A stretch of DNA of 64,000 bases from Streptomyces mashuensis (lineage in GTDB: Bacteria > Actinomycetota > Actinomycetes > Streptomycetales > Streptomycetaceae). The notes under the pieces are model-generated. The model was given only the letters and a program-made list of their open reading frames with translations, had not been told where the DNA came from and did not search any database. This document shows, one piece after another, positions 17,033 to 26,527 of this stretch; the first letter of the stretch is position 1, and every line of letters begins with the position of its first letter. A program made the translations under genes and the position numbers. The stretch is from positions 558,001 to 622,000 of the forward strand of contig NZ_BNBD01000001.1 of the NCBI RefSeq assembly GCF_014654785.1, written 5' to 3'.

Positions 17033-18562
17033 ATGAGCGGATGGCGCACGGACGTCGTGGTCGTCGGGGCGGGACCCACCGGACTGGCGCTGGCCATAGG
17101 GCTGCGCCAGTACGGCGTCGGGGTCGAGGTGCTGGAGAAGGAGGCGCGCGGCAAACGGGAGGCGCGGGCGGGCATCGTCTGGCAGCGCGCACTGGAGGTC
17201 CTGGCCGACCTGGGCTGCGCCGACGCCCTGACGGCGGCCGGTCTCTCCCTGCGCGAGGTCGAGGTGTTCGCCCAGGGGCAGCGGGTGGGCGCCATGCCCA
17301 TGCGCTGCCGCGACACCGCGTTCCCGCATCCACTGTCCATCGAACAGGACGCGGTGGAACGGCTGCTGGGCGACCGGCTCGCGGCGGTGGGCGGGGGCGT
17401 GCGCTGGTCCACGGAGGCCGTGGGACTGCGCCTGGGGTCGGACGGCGCCGAGGTCGACGTACGGCTTCCGGACGGCGGCACGGACACCGTGCGCTGCGGC
17501 TGGGTCGTGGGGTGCGAGGGCTCGCACAGCATGGTGCGCAAGGAGCTCGGCATCCCCTTCGAGGGCGCGCGACGCCCCGACCTCCAGTGCGTGCAGATCA
17601 ACGCGCGGGCGGACTGGAAACAGCCCTACGACCCCGCCCGCAGCTACTTCTTCCTGGAGCGGGGCGCCTCCCTGGGGGTGTCGCCGCGGCCCGGCGGCGG
17701 CTACCGCTTCTTCTGCTTCCGCACCGACCCCGACCCGTCGATACGCAGGCCACCAGGTCTGCGCGAGATGCGGGACCTGGTGGCGGAAGCCACGCACGAA
17801 CCCGGCGTACGGCTGTGGCCCACCGACCCTCCGTGGGCCAACCGGGCCCGGTTCCAGGACCGGGTGGCGGGCACGCTGCGCGCCGGCCGGGCGCTGCTCG
17901 CGGGGGACAGCGCGCACCTGTGGGCGCCCATCGGCGGCCACGGTCTCAACACCGGGCTGCGCGGCGCCCACAACCTCGCCTGGAAGCTCGCCTCGGTGGT
18001 GCAGGGCCGCTGCCCCGAGGGCCTCCTCGACACGTACACCGGTGAACAGCGGCGCACGGCCCACGCGGTGATGCGCGAGATGCGGCGCAACCTGCTGGAG
18101 CTGCCGCCCACGCCCGCCTCCCTGCGGGCCGTCCGCGCGCTCGGCCCGCGCCTGATGGCCACGCCCGCCTTCGCGCGGCGCATCAGCGCGACCCTCAGTG
18201 ACCTGGCCATGGGGCACGCCGGGAGCCCCCTGTCGCAGGGCGGCGCCGGGGCCCGGCTGCCCGACCTGCCGGCCACCGTCGCCGGCCGCCGCCGCAGCCT
18301 GCACGAGCTGCTGTCGTACGACCGCTGGACGCTGCTGGCCGCTCCGGGCGCCCCCGTGGACGACGAGCGGCTCGCGGCGGTGACGGGCCGGTACGCGATC
18401 CCCGTCAGGACGTTCCGGCCGCGCCTGGACCGCGGTACCGAACGCCGGTTGCCCGCGGCCGCCCTCCTCCTCGTCCGCCCCGACCGTCACATCGGTCTCG
18501 CCGCGCACGACCTGCCGGCCCTGGAAACGTACATACGCCGCTGGTTCGTACGAAAAGCCTAA
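17033..18562 (+). CDS. FAD-dependent aromatic monooxygenase (PHBH fold), copy 1
   Basis: The 509-residue class A flavin monooxygenase carries the dinucleotide-binding VGAGPTGLALA at residues 11-21 and the GD motif ALLAGDSAHLWAP near residue 290. The DG motif reads GCEGSHSMVRK, with Glu in place of the usual Asp. The C-terminal thioredoxin-like domain is present (LLVRPDRHIGLAAHDL). Such enzymes use NAD(P)H and oxygen to hydroxylate or epoxidise aromatic or polyketide substrates. It is clearly related to the next gene and shares long runs with it. Both face the chromopyrrolate operon, so they are candidate tailoring oxygenases for the bisindole, comparable in position to the FAD enzymes of indolotryptoline pathways. 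A purine-rich GGGGAGGGGCGG precedes the ATG. Confidence 0.82.
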   Translation: MSGWRTDVVVVGAGPTGLALAIGLRQYGVGVEVLEKEARGKREARAGIVWQRALEVLADLGCADALTAAGLSLREVEVFAQGQRVGAMPMRCRDTAFPHPLSIEQDAVERLLGDRLAAVGGGVRWSTEAVGLRLGSDGAEVDVRLPDGGTDTVRCGWVVGCEGSHSMVRKELGIPFEGARRPDLQCVQINARADWKQPYDPARSYFFLERGASLGVSPRPGGGYRFFCFRTDPDPSIRRPPGLREMRDLVAEATHEPGVRLWPTDPPWANRARFQDRVAGTLRAGRALLAGDSAHLWAPIGGHGLNTGLRGAHNLAWKLASVVQGRCPEGLLDTYTGEQRRTAHAVMREMRRNLLELPPTPASLRAVRALGPRLMATPAFARRISATLSDLAMGHAGSPLSQGGAGARLPDLPATVAGRRRSLHELLSYDRWTLLAAPGAPVDDERLAAVTGRYAIPVRTFRPRLDRGTERRLPAAALLLVRPDRHIGLAAHDLPALETYIRRWFVRKA

Positions 18563-18662
18563 TAATCGGGCGTCATGCCCCATTGATCCCCCACCCGGTC
18601 ATCCCGGACCATAAGCCCGGGGTCCCTCAAGCCTGGGGTCCAACGGTCAAGGGGGAAGAACG

Positions 18663-20258
18663 ATGCGCGACCGCACCGGGGAGATCACCGGGGACATCGA
18701 CGAGACCAGGGACGTTGTGATCGTCGGCGCCGGGCCCACCGGCCTGGCGCTCGCGGTCGCCCTCCGCCAGTACGGGCTCGACGTGGCCCTCCTGGAGAAG
18801 GAACCCAGCACCAAGCGGCAGGTCCGCGCCAGCGTCATCTGGCAGCGCGCCCTGGAGGTCCTGCGCGATTTCGGCTGCTCCGACCGGTTCCTGGAACAGG
18901 GGCTGTCGCTGCGCCGCAGCGAGGTGTACATCGGGGGCCGGCACGCCGGCCGGCAGGACCTGGCCGTCACCGGCACACCCTTCGCCAACCCCCTCGCCAT
19001 CGAGCAGATCGCCATCGAGGGCCTGCTGGCGGACCGCCTGCGGGAGCTGGGCACCGAGGTGCAGTGGAACACCGAGGCCGTCGCCGTCCGGACGTACGCC
19101 GACGGCGCGGAGGTCCGCGTACGCGAGCACGGCACCGGCCGCGACCGGGAACGGGTCATCGGCTGCCGGTGGGTCGTGGGCTGCGAGGGCGCGCACAGCC
19201 TCGTCCGCAAGACGCTGGACGTCCCCTTCGAGGGCGAACGCCGCACCGGCTTCCAGGCCGTGCAGATCAACGCCATGCCCGACTGGAAGTACACCTGCGC
19301 CCCCGACACCACCCACATCTTCGTCGAGCGCCGGGTGTGCCTCATCGCCTCGCCGCGCCCCGGCGGCGGCTACCGCTTCTTCGCCTTCCGCGACGACCCC
19401 GACCCGGGCCTGGCCGACCCGCCCACCGTCGACGAGATGCGCGAACTCGTCGCGCGTGCCTCGCACGACACCGGCGTGCAGCTGGTGCCCACCGAGCCGC
19501 CCTGGTTCAACCGGGCCCGCTTCCACGACCGGCTCGCCCGCTCCCTGCGCGTCGGCCGGGCGCTGCTCGCCGGCGACAGCGCGCACCTGTGGGCGCCGGT
19601 CGGCGGCCGGGGCCTCAACACCGGGCTGCGCGGTGTGCACAACCTCGCCTGGAAGCTCGCCGCCGTCCACCAGGGCCGCGCCCCCGACGAACTCCTCGAC
19701 ACCTACTCCGCCGAGCAGCGCGCCATCGTCCGCGACGTCATGCGGCAGATGCGCCGCAACGTCGTCGAGCTGCCCCCCTCGCGCGCCATGCTGCTGGCCA
19801 TGCGGCTGGCCGTGCCCGCCGTGCTCGCCAGCGAACGCCTCAGCCGGGGCAGCAGCGACCTGCTCAGCGAACTGCCCCGGCACCACCGCGCCGGCAAGCT
19901 GTCCACCGACGCCGGCGGCCGGGGCGAACTGCGCGCCGGCGACCGCCTGCCCGACACGACGGTCGTCGCCGACGGCCGGCCCTGCCGCGTCCACGAACTC
20001 CTCTCCTACGAGCGGTGGACGCTGCTCACCGACCCCCGCGCCGACCTCGCCGCCCTGCGGCGCGCCGCCGACCGCCACTCCCTCCCGCTGGAGGTGCACG
20101 CCGTACGCCCCGGCCCCCGCGAGGGCGACGGGTTGCCCTCCGGCACGCTGTACCTCGTACGGCCCGACGGTCACATCGGCCTACGGGCGCGCCACACCGC
20201 CGTCCGCACCGTCGACGCCTACCTGCGCCGGTGGTCCACGCCGCGCACGCCCCGCTGA
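18663..20258 (+). CDS. FAD-dependent aromatic monooxygenase (PHBH fold), copy 2
   Basis: The 531-residue paralogue of the preceding gene has the FAD motif VGAGPTGLALAVALRQYG near the N-terminus, GCEGAHSLVRK (again Glu for Asp in the DG motif), RPGGGYRFF in the substrate domain, ALLAGDSAHLWAPVGG in the GD region and a thioredoxin-like tail ending LVRPDGHIGLRA. The N-terminus is about 15 residues longer than copy 1. Start ATG 18663 has AAGGGGGAAG upstream. It is probably co-transcribed with copy 1 (100-base gap with no clear terminator) and converges on the P450 gene. Tandem paralogous flavin oxygenases suggest two consecutive oxidations of one substrate. Association with the indolocarbazole operon is inferred from position. 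Confidence 0.82.
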   Translation: MRDRTGEITGDIDETRDVVIVGAGPTGLALAVALRQYGLDVALLEKEPSTKRQVRASVIWQRALEVLRDFGCSDRFLEQGLSLRRSEVYIGGRHAGRQDLAVTGTPFANPLAIEQIAIEGLLADRLRELGTEVQWNTEAVAVRTYADGAEVRVREHGTGRDRERVIGCRWVVGCEGAHSLVRKTLDVPFEGERRTGFQAVQINAMPDWKYTCAPDTTHIFVERRVCLIASPRPGGGYRFFAFRDDPDPGLADPPTVDEMRELVARASHDTGVQLVPTEPPWFNRARFHDRLARSLRVGRALLAGDSAHLWAPVGGRGLNTGLRGVHNLAWKLAAVHQGRAPDELLDTYSAEQRAIVRDVMRQMRRNVVELPPSRAMLLAMRLAVPAVLASERLSRGSSDLLSELPRHHRAGKLSTDAGGRGELRAGDRLPDTTVVADGRPCRVHELLSYERWTLLTDPRADLAALRRAADRHSLPLEVHAVRPGPREGDGLPSGTLYLVRPDGHIGLRARHTAVRTVDAYLRRWSTPRTPR

Positions 20259-20295
20259 AACCCCGGCCACGTCAGCCCCCCCCCCTCAGCCTCCA

Positions 20296-21528
20296 TCAGC
20301 CCCCCGGCCGCACCAGCAGCCGCTCCGGCCCGTGGAACACCAGGTCGTCGGCGTACCGCACGGCGTCCGGGCCCTCCGCCACCGTCAGCCACGGCAGCGA
20401 CCGCAGCAGCTCGGTGAACGCCTCTTCGGCCTCCACCCGGGCCAGGGGAGCGCCCAGGCAGTAGTGCGCGCCCATGCCGAAGCCCGCGTGCCGGCGTGCG
20501 TCCCGGCGTATGTCCAGCCGGTCGGGCGCCGTCACGTACGCCGGGTCGCGGTTGGCCGAGCCCAGCACCAGCGTGACGTGCGAGCCGCCCGGTATTTTCC
20601 GGCCGCCCACCTCGTCGTCCTCGCGCGCCCACCGGCTGATCATCTGCACCGGCGAGTCGTACCGCACCAGCTCCTCCACGGCCCCGGGCGCGAGCTCCGG
20701 CCGCGCCCGCAGCAGGGCCAGCTGCCCGGGGTTGGCCAGCAGGGCCAGCAGGCCCTTGCCCACCAGGTTGGTCGTCGTCTCGTGACCGGCTGTCAGGAGG
20801 TGGATGCAGGTGCCCACCAGCGTGTCGTCCCCCAGCGGCTCGTCCTCCTCGGCCCGCAGCATCTCCGCGATGAGATCGGTGGTGGCGGGGTCGGCGTCGG
20901 CCGGCGTCTCCTTGGAGCTGCGGCGCCGGTCCAGCTCCGCCCGGAAGTACGCGTCCAGGTCGCGCGCCGCGGCCTCCGCCGCCGCGAACGCCCCCGGGCT
21001 CCGTGCCACCCGCGAGCTCGTGGCCTGTTGCAGCCCCACGGCCCGCTCCCGGAACCACGGACGGTCCTCCGCCGGCATCCCCAGCAGCTCGCTGATGACG
21101 AGGATGGGGAACGGCGCGCAGAAGCCCGCCACCAGGTCGGCGGTCTCCTCCTCCGCGAGGGCCGCCACCAGCCCGGCCGCGAGCCGGCGGATGCGCGGGC
21201 GCAACCCCTCGACCATGCGCGGCGTGAAGCTGCGTGCCACCAGCGACCGCACCCGTGTGTGCCGCGGCGGGTCCATGAACACCATCCAGTTGGCGGTGGT
21301 GCGCCGCAGGTGCGGGCAGTCCTCGGGCAGCCGCGCGGTGGGCGTGCCCCGCCCGTATGCCCGGCTGGTCAGCACGTGCGCCACGTCCGCGTGCCGGAAC
21401 AGCGTCCACGCCCGGCCCGACCCGTGCACCGGGTCGGCCTCCCGGTAGCGCCGGTACAGCGGGTACGGGTCGCGCACGTCCACGTCCTCCGTGCGGAACG
21501 GCGGCAGCGCCGCGGCCGGGGCGCTCAT
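20296..21528 (-). CDS. cytochrome P450, RebP/StaP-like (chromopyrrolate-processing)
   Basis: This 410-residue bacterial class I P450 has the I-helix oxygen-binding AGHETT, the K-helix ELVR (ExxR) and the haem loop FGMGAHYCLGAPLAR with the thiolate Cys at about 357. The start ATG 21528 overlaps the stop of the RebC-like gene as ATGA. An in-frame extension upstream is a shadow. In rebeccamycin and staurosporine pathways the P450 (RebP/StaP) couples the two indoles of chromopyrrolic acid by aryl-aryl C-C bond formation, working together with RebC/StaC. Being the last gene of an operon with the O, D and C homologues, it most likely does the same. Ferredoxin and reductase partners are not encoded here. 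Confidence 0.85.
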   Translation of the reverse strand: MSAPAAALPPFRTEDVDVRDPYPLYRRYREADPVHGSGRAWTLFRHADVAHVLTSRAYGRGTPTARLPEDCPHLRRTTANWMVFMDPPRHTRVRSLVARSFTPRMVEGLRPRIRRLAAGLVAALAEEETADLVAGFCAPFPILVISELLGMPAEDRPWFRERAVGLQQATSSRVARSPGAFAAAEAAARDLDAYFRAELDRRRSSKETPADADPATTDLIAEMLRAEEDEPLGDDTLVGTCIHLLTAGHETTTNLVGKGLLALLANPGQLALLRARPELAPGAVEELVRYDSPVQMISRWAREDDEVGGRKIPGGSHVTLVLGSANRDPAYVTAPDRLDIRRDARRHAGFGMGAHYCLGAPLARVEAEEAFTELLRSLPWLTVAEGPDAVRYADDLVFHGPERLLVRPGG

Positions 21529-23168
21529 CGCGCACCCCGCACCCTGTCGACGAGAGCCCCGGCCGCCGCCGCACCCGACGGCGGACGTGCCCCGCACCAG
21601 GCGACGTGCCCGTCGGGCCGGACGAGGCAGTACGCGTCCCCGTACAGGGCGCGCGCCGCAGAACCGGGCGCCCAGCGCGAGGTGTCCGTCGTCTCCAGTG
21701 GTACGCCGCGCAGCGCGAAGGCGGCCTCCAGGGGCGCCGTGCGCTCGCGGCCGGCGGGCGCCAGCAGGTGGAAGCCCCTGCCGAACAGGTCGAGCGTCGA
21801 GCGGCCCGGCGCCAGCCAGGCGTGCGGCGCCCGCCCGCCCGGCAGCACCGCCGTCCGCCAGTCGCCGCCACCTCCGCCCCCAGCACCGTCACCGCCACCG
21901 TCACCGTTCCCGGCGATCAGCGACGAGGCGTACCGGTAGCCCAGATGCACGTCGGGCGCGTCGAACTCGCTCCGCACGCCGCTCTCCTCCAGCACCCGCG
22001 CCAGCTCCTTGCGGGCCCGCTCGCCCTCCGCCGAGTCGTCCAGGATCTCCTGGGGCAGCTCGCGCCGCAGGGTGCGCGCCAGATGCACGTTGGCCTCCTC
22101 CAGGCTCTGCTCGGCGACCGGCCGCCGCTCGGCCTCGTAGGAGTCCAGCAGCCGCGGCCCGGCCCAGCCGGCCAGTTCCGCGGCCAGCTTCCAGCCCAGG
22201 TCGGCGGCGTCCACGATGCCGGTGTTCATGCCGAAGCCGCCCGACGGCGACAGCGTGTGCGCGGCGTCCCCGGCCAGCAGCACCCGGCCCGCGCGGAAGC
22301 GCCGGGCGATGCGGTGGGTGAGGTGCCACACGTTGTCGGAGAGGATCTCCACCGGCGTGTCCAGGCCCAGCGCCGTGCGCACCATCTGCTCGGCGTCGCC
22401 CGCCGGCGTGCCCTCGCCCGCGCTCACCGTCAGCCGGTACAGCTCCCGCCCGTCGATGGCCCGCAGCGGGAACCGCAGCCGCGGCGGGCGCAGCAGGAAG
22501 TACACCAGCGCGGCGCGCGGCCCCAGCAGTCCCAGCAGCTCCGGCGCCCGGAAGAGGATGTTCCGGAAGACCCGGGTGGCGTACCGGCCCGGCGCCTCGA
22601 TGCCGCACGCCTTCCGCACGGGCGAGGAGGCGCCGTCGCAGCCCACCAGATACCGGGCGCGCAGCGCCAGCCGGGAGCCGTCGGCGAGGTCCGTGGCCAC
22701 GGCCGTCACGCCCTCGTCGTCGTGGGTGAAGCCGTCCACCCGGCAGCGCAGCCACAGCCGCCCGCCGGGGTCCCGGCCGCGCACGCCCACCGAGCGGGCC
22801 AGCAGCGGGGCCAGCCAGTGCTGCGGGCAGGCGTGCTCGGGCTCGGGCGTGTACGGCGGCACGGGGCGGCTGTCGGCGGTGCCGAACGACAGCCGGTGGA
22901 TCTCGTGGCCGCCGACCGCGGTGACCCAGGCGACGTCCAGCGTGTGGTCGCCGGGCCAGCCCGCGGCCCGGATCCGGTCCGCCACGCCCCAGCGCCGGAA
23001 CAGCTCCATCGAACGGGGGCCGACCGTCGACACCTTGGGGTGGAACACCTCGCCGTCGGACGCCTCCAGGGCGAGGAAGTCCACGCCGCGCGCCCCGAGA
23101 TCCAGCGCCAGGGCCATCCCCACCGGGCCGGCTCCGACGATCAGCACGTCGGTCTCGTACGTCCTCAT
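21525..23168 (-). CDS. RebC/StaC-like FAD monooxygenase
   Basis: The 547-residue flavoprotein, close to RebC in length, has DVLIVGAGPVGMALALDLG for the FAD Rossmann site, a normal DG motif GCDGASSPVRK, and the GD region VLLAGDAAHTLSPSGGFG. Start ATG 23168 forms an ATGA overlap with the chromopyrrolate synthase stop. In the indolocarbazole pathway RebC or StaC steers the P450 product to arcyriaflavin (RebC) or K252c (StaC); which type this is depends on a few active-site residues I cannot assign safely. An unusual low-complexity stretch of Gly and Asp (about residues 420-436, near 21861-21910) sits before the C-terminal domain and is probably a linker expansion. The C-terminal domain ends with CLVRPDGHVAWCG. 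Confidence 0.85.
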   Translation of the reverse strand: MRTYETDVLIVGAGPVGMALALDLGARGVDFLALEASDGEVFHPKVSTVGPRSMELFRRWGVADRIRAAGWPGDHTLDVAWVTAVGGHEIHRLSFGTADSRPVPPYTPEPEHACPQHWLAPLLARSVGVRGRDPGGRLWLRCRVDGFTHDDEGVTAVATDLADGSRLALRARYLVGCDGASSPVRKACGIEAPGRYATRVFRNILFRAPELLGLLGPRAALVYFLLRPPRLRFPLRAIDGRELYRLTVSAGEGTPAGDAEQMVRTALGLDTPVEILSDNVWHLTHRIARRFRAGRVLLAGDAAHTLSPSGGFGMNTGIVDAADLGWKLAAELAGWAGPRLLDSYEAERRPVAEQSLEEANVHLARTLRRELPQEILDDSAEGERARKELARVLEESGVRSEFDAPDVHLGYRYASSLIAGNGDGGGDGAGGGGGGDWRTAVLPGGRAPHAWLAPGRSTLDLFGRGFHLLAPAGRERTAPLEAAFALRGVPLETTDTSRWAPGSAARALYGDAYCLVRPDGHVAWCGARPPSGAAAAGALVDRVRGAR

Positions 23169-26100
23169 GTCCCCGTCCCCTCCTCGCCCCTGCCGAAGCA
23201 ATCGGCGTAGAAACCCATCATGTCCGCGACCTGCGCGGGCACCGGGCCGCACTTGCGGGCCGCCGCCTCCAGGTGCGCGAAGCGCAGCGCGATCGCACGC
23301 CGCGCCACATCAGGCCGGGCGACCGGCGCGGGCACGGTCTCCAGCTCGAACGTCGGCCCGGCCGTCCGGCCGCGCCGCCCCGACTCCATCGTGACCAGCA
23401 GCTCGGCCAGCGGCCGCATCATCCCGGTCATCACGTCGATGGAGGCGTTCATCAGCTTCGAGCGGCGCAGGCTGCCGTCCGGGCTCTCGCCGAAGTGCTG
23501 CACCATCAGCTGGAGCATCAGCTGGTACGACCGGTTGAACAGCCGTCCCACGGCCCGGGCCTCCGGGTCGGTGACGGGCGACGTGGCACCGTCACCGGCG
23601 CCCAGCGTGGGGTTGCGCAGCACCGGGTAGGACGGCTGCCACGGCAGCAGCCGCCCGTACGGGCCCGGCACCTGCTCGGTGGTCAGGGCCTCGGCGATGC
23701 GCAGGAAGCTGTGGAAGTGCGACACCTCGGCGCCGTCGGGTCCGGGGCCGCTCCCGGTTCCGCTCCGGGGGCTCCCGGGCACGCCGCCCTCGCCCTGCTC
23801 CGTGATGAGGTCCACCGCGAACAGGGCGCTGGTCAGGTCGTCGACCTCCAGCTGGTAGTCGGGGTGCACCGCGTTGACGGACGCGCGCAGGAACAGGTGG
23901 TGCTCGCCGCCGCCGCGCCCCTTGGGGACGAGGAACAGGCCGGGCACCCGTTGCAGCCCTTCCCGGATGCCCGCGTACAGCTCGCTGATCGAGTTCCAGG
24001 TGAAGCCCAGCGTCCGCGGCCCCGCGCCGGCGCCCGTTCCGTGCGCGCCGCGCACGTCCGGGACGAGCGCCTCCGGCTGCTCCAAGGCGACGTAGCGCTG
24101 GACGCTGCCCAGGCTCAGCCCTTCGAGCGCGAAGTCCAGCGGGACGGGCAGTTCGGCGTTGACGGTGGCGAAGTCGATGTGCGGGACGTGGAAGGGCTCG
24201 CCGAGCGCCGTGATGATGTTGTTGACCAGCAGGAAGTGGATCATTTCCTCGCGGGCCACCTCCAGCAGGGTGCCGCGGATGCCGCCGTCGCCGGTCTCGC
24301 CGCCGCTGCCGCAGGCCAGGTGCAGCTGGTGCGGCGTCCACTGCCCGCGCCGCACGTACTCCCGGCCCGCGCCGTACGTGGGCACGGAGAACGCCGCGTA
24401 GAGGTACTGGAGCATGACGGCCAGCTCGACCGCGGCGGCCTGCTTGAGCACCGCCCACAGTTCCCCGCGGGTGGTGATGGCCGGGCCGCCGCCGAGGACG
24501 GCCGGCACGGCGAGCGGCGGCCGGACGCGCGCCTGCTGGTTGCGCAGGTAGGCCAGGAGCAGGCGCGCCTTGGGGTCGGTCAGGTCGCGGGTGGGCGGCA
24601 TGTAGTACGTCCGGTCCTTGTTCCGCGGGTCGCACATCTGCCACACCAGCTCGGCGTACGTCTCGACCTTGCAGCGGTCGGCGAGGCTGAAGACCTCGGA
24701 GCGCATGAAGCCCGACAGGTGCTCGTAGAAGGCGAACACCTCCCGGTGCAGCAGGTCGAAATCGACGTCCTCGCGCGGCACGTCGTCCAGGTGCCAGTCG
24801 TCGGGCAGGACGCGGACGGCCAGGGCGCCGGCCCCGGCCCAGTAGCCGAGGGCGTCCTCGTCGTCGTACGCGGCCCAGGCCGAGCCGGGCGCGGCCGGGT
24901 CGACGGGGGGCAGGTCGCCGGGGCCGGTGGAGAGCAGCACCCGGCAGGTGCCGGCGTGTTCGCCGCGGAGCGTGAGCGAGCCGTGCCCGTGCTCGTCGGT
25001 GTCCACGACGCATTCGGCGGCGTACGCGCCCTCGCCGCGCATCCCCAGCAGCACGGCGTCGCCGATGCGCGCGCCGGGGGCACCGGCGCACGGATCGGCG
25101 GGCAGCGCACGCGGGTTGAAGTACTGCCGTACGTGCACCGGGCCGGCGCTCGCCGGGCGCCCCCGGACGTACGAGCGCAGCGGCACCGTCACCGCGTGGT
25201 CGGCGCCGTGCGCGTGGTCGCGGTGGTGGACGACGACGCACGCCTCGTCGCTCTGCACGTTCACCTCGCGCTCGGTCAGCAGCGCCGTCCGGCGGCCGGT
25301 GCTGTCGGTGCCGGTGAGGACGAGCCCCTCGTCGCCGGTGGCCTCCCAGCCGGGTTCGGCGGGGAGGGTGAGCAGGCCCGAGGTGAGCGCCGCCCGCTCC
25401 CCGGCGTAGGCGGCGGCCGGTACGCGGGCCACGAGCCGGCCCGTGCGGGCCGTCCGCAGCTCCAGGTCACCGGCGTCCAGCGGGGGCCCGAGCCGGTGCA
25501 GCGGGCCGGGCCCCGGCTCGGGGGCCCGCGTGGTGACGGGCACGGCGGACACCATGTCCAGCGCCGCCCGGCCGCCGGCCACGTGGGCCGTCAGGTGGTG
25601 CAGGGGCCCGCCGGGCACGGGCACGAGGAGCCGCCCGGCGGGGTAGGTGCGCAGCTCGTCCGCGTACCAGGGCGCGACGGTGCCGCGCACCCGCCAGTGG
25701 CTGGGCGCGTCCGGCACCTGCGGCGAGGCCATGGCGTCCAGCGCGAACCGGACGACGAGCCCGTCCGCGCCCTCCTCCACCGCCTCGCGCAGGGCGAGGA
25801 CGGCGGGGGAGAGGCGGGCGTCCGGCAGCCAGCCCGGACCGGCCGCCTCCGTGCCCGTGCCCGTCGTCGTGCCCCCGGCCGGGGGCACGACGACGAACTG
25901 GTGCACCGCGCAGTAGCGCAGCAGGGGCGCCAGCACGTGGTCGCCGACGTCCACGATGTGCCGGAAGTCGGGCCAGCGCGGCGGCTGGAGGCCGGTGACG
26001 TCGCCGGCGACCATGTAGCCCTGCCCCTCGTCGTGCGAGCGGCCCAGCCGGCCGAGCCCGAACCGGCCGGTCATCAGCGTCATCGTCCACCGCGACGCCG

Positions 26101-26527
26101 GGTCCAGGTCGAAGACGCGGGCCCGGTTGACGGTGGTGCGCAGGTACGCGTTGTAGTGGCCCCACAGGTCGACGTGCCGGCCGACGACCGGGTCGGCGGT
26201 GTCCGGGGCGTCGCCGGGCCGGGACCCGGGCCCCTCGGCGGAGACGACCCGGGCGTCGATCCAGAAGTGGCCGTTGCCGTCGAAGTTCCAGCCCTTGGCG
26301 GCGCTGAACTCCCCGGTTTCGCACGGCTTTCCGTTCCGGTCCCAGTGCGGCCCCTGCTGCTGGAGCCAGTCGTGGTACTCGGTGGTGGGCCGGCCGGGCG
26401 GGAAGGGCCCGTCGTCGGTCAGCGCCCGGTGCGCGGCCAGGTCGACGAGGCCGCTGCGGGGCCCGGTCGGCAGTTTGGTCACGGCGGTCCCGGCGAAGTG
26501 CAGCCGGGGCAGGTCGAAGACGCTCAT
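23165..26527 (-). CDS. chromopyrrolate synthase (RebD/StaD/VioB family)
   Basis: The 1,120-residue protein is about StaD size. The N-terminus MSVFDLPRLHFAG is typical of the family, and the N-terminal half holds WNFDGNGHFWIDARV and related family segments. A ferritin-like iminophenyl-pyruvate dimer synthase domain lies around residues 670-830, with helices containing VELAVMLQYLY and VAREEMIHFLL. The enzyme dimerises two indole-3-pyruvate imine molecules made by the oxidase encoded next to it, giving chromopyrrolic acid (or the VioE substrate in violacein). It uses haem or iron in characterised members. The start codon overlaps the oxidase stop by one base (TGATG). No VioE-like gene follows, and a RebC/P450 pair does, so the indolocarbazole branch is favoured over violacein. 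Confidence 0.9.
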   Translation of the reverse strand: MSVFDLPRLHFAGTAVTKLPTGPRSGLVDLAAHRALTDDGPFPPGRPTTEYHDWLQQQGPHWDRNGKPCETGEFSAAKGWNFDGNGHFWIDARVVSAEGPGSRPGDAPDTADPVVGRHVDLWGHYNAYLRTTVNRARVFDLDPASRWTMTLMTGRFGLGRLGRSHDEGQGYMVAGDVTGLQPPRWPDFRHIVDVGDHVLAPLLRYCAVHQFVVVPPAGGTTTGTGTEAAGPGWLPDARLSPAVLALREAVEEGADGLVVRFALDAMASPQVPDAPSHWRVRGTVAPWYADELRTYPAGRLLVPVPGGPLHHLTAHVAGGRAALDMVSAVPVTTRAPEPGPGPLHRLGPPLDAGDLELRTARTGRLVARVPAAAYAGERAALTSGLLTLPAEPGWEATGDEGLVLTGTDSTGRRTALLTEREVNVQSDEACVVVHHRDHAHGADHAVTVPLRSYVRGRPASAGPVHVRQYFNPRALPADPCAGAPGARIGDAVLLGMRGEGAYAAECVVDTDEHGHGSLTLRGEHAGTCRVLLSTGPGDLPPVDPAAPGSAWAAYDDEDALGYWAGAGALAVRVLPDDWHLDDVPREDVDFDLLHREVFAFYEHLSGFMRSEVFSLADRCKVETYAELVWQMCDPRNKDRTYYMPPTRDLTDPKARLLLAYLRNQQARVRPPLAVPAVLGGGPAITTRGELWAVLKQAAAVELAVMLQYLYAAFSVPTYGAGREYVRRGQWTPHQLHLACGSGGETGDGGIRGTLLEVAREEMIHFLLVNNIITALGEPFHVPHIDFATVNAELPVPLDFALEGLSLGSVQRYVALEQPEALVPDVRGAHGTGAGAGPRTLGFTWNSISELYAGIREGLQRVPGLFLVPKGRGGGEHHLFLRASVNAVHPDYQLEVDDLTSALFAVDLITEQGEGGVPGSPRSGTGSGPGPDGAEVSHFHSFLRIAEALTTEQVPGPYGRLLPWQPSYPVLRNPTLGAGDGATSPVTDPEARAVGRLFNRSYQLMLQLMVQHFGESPDGSLRRSKLMNASIDVMTGMMRPLAELLVTMESGRRGRTAGPTFELETVPAPVARPDVARRAIALRFAHLEAAARKCGPVPAQVADMMGFYADCFGRGEEGTGT

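Noticed and set aside
15278..18583. 1,101-codon minus-strand frame opposite the esterase and first monooxygenase
   Set aside because: It covers two well-recognised plus-strand genes and encodes a low-complexity Arg/Gly/Ala product with no motif.
20276..20285. Run of ten C bases between the second monooxygenase and the P450
   Set aside because: A homopolymer in a short convergent gap; possibly a sequencing-prone tract but no functional signal.
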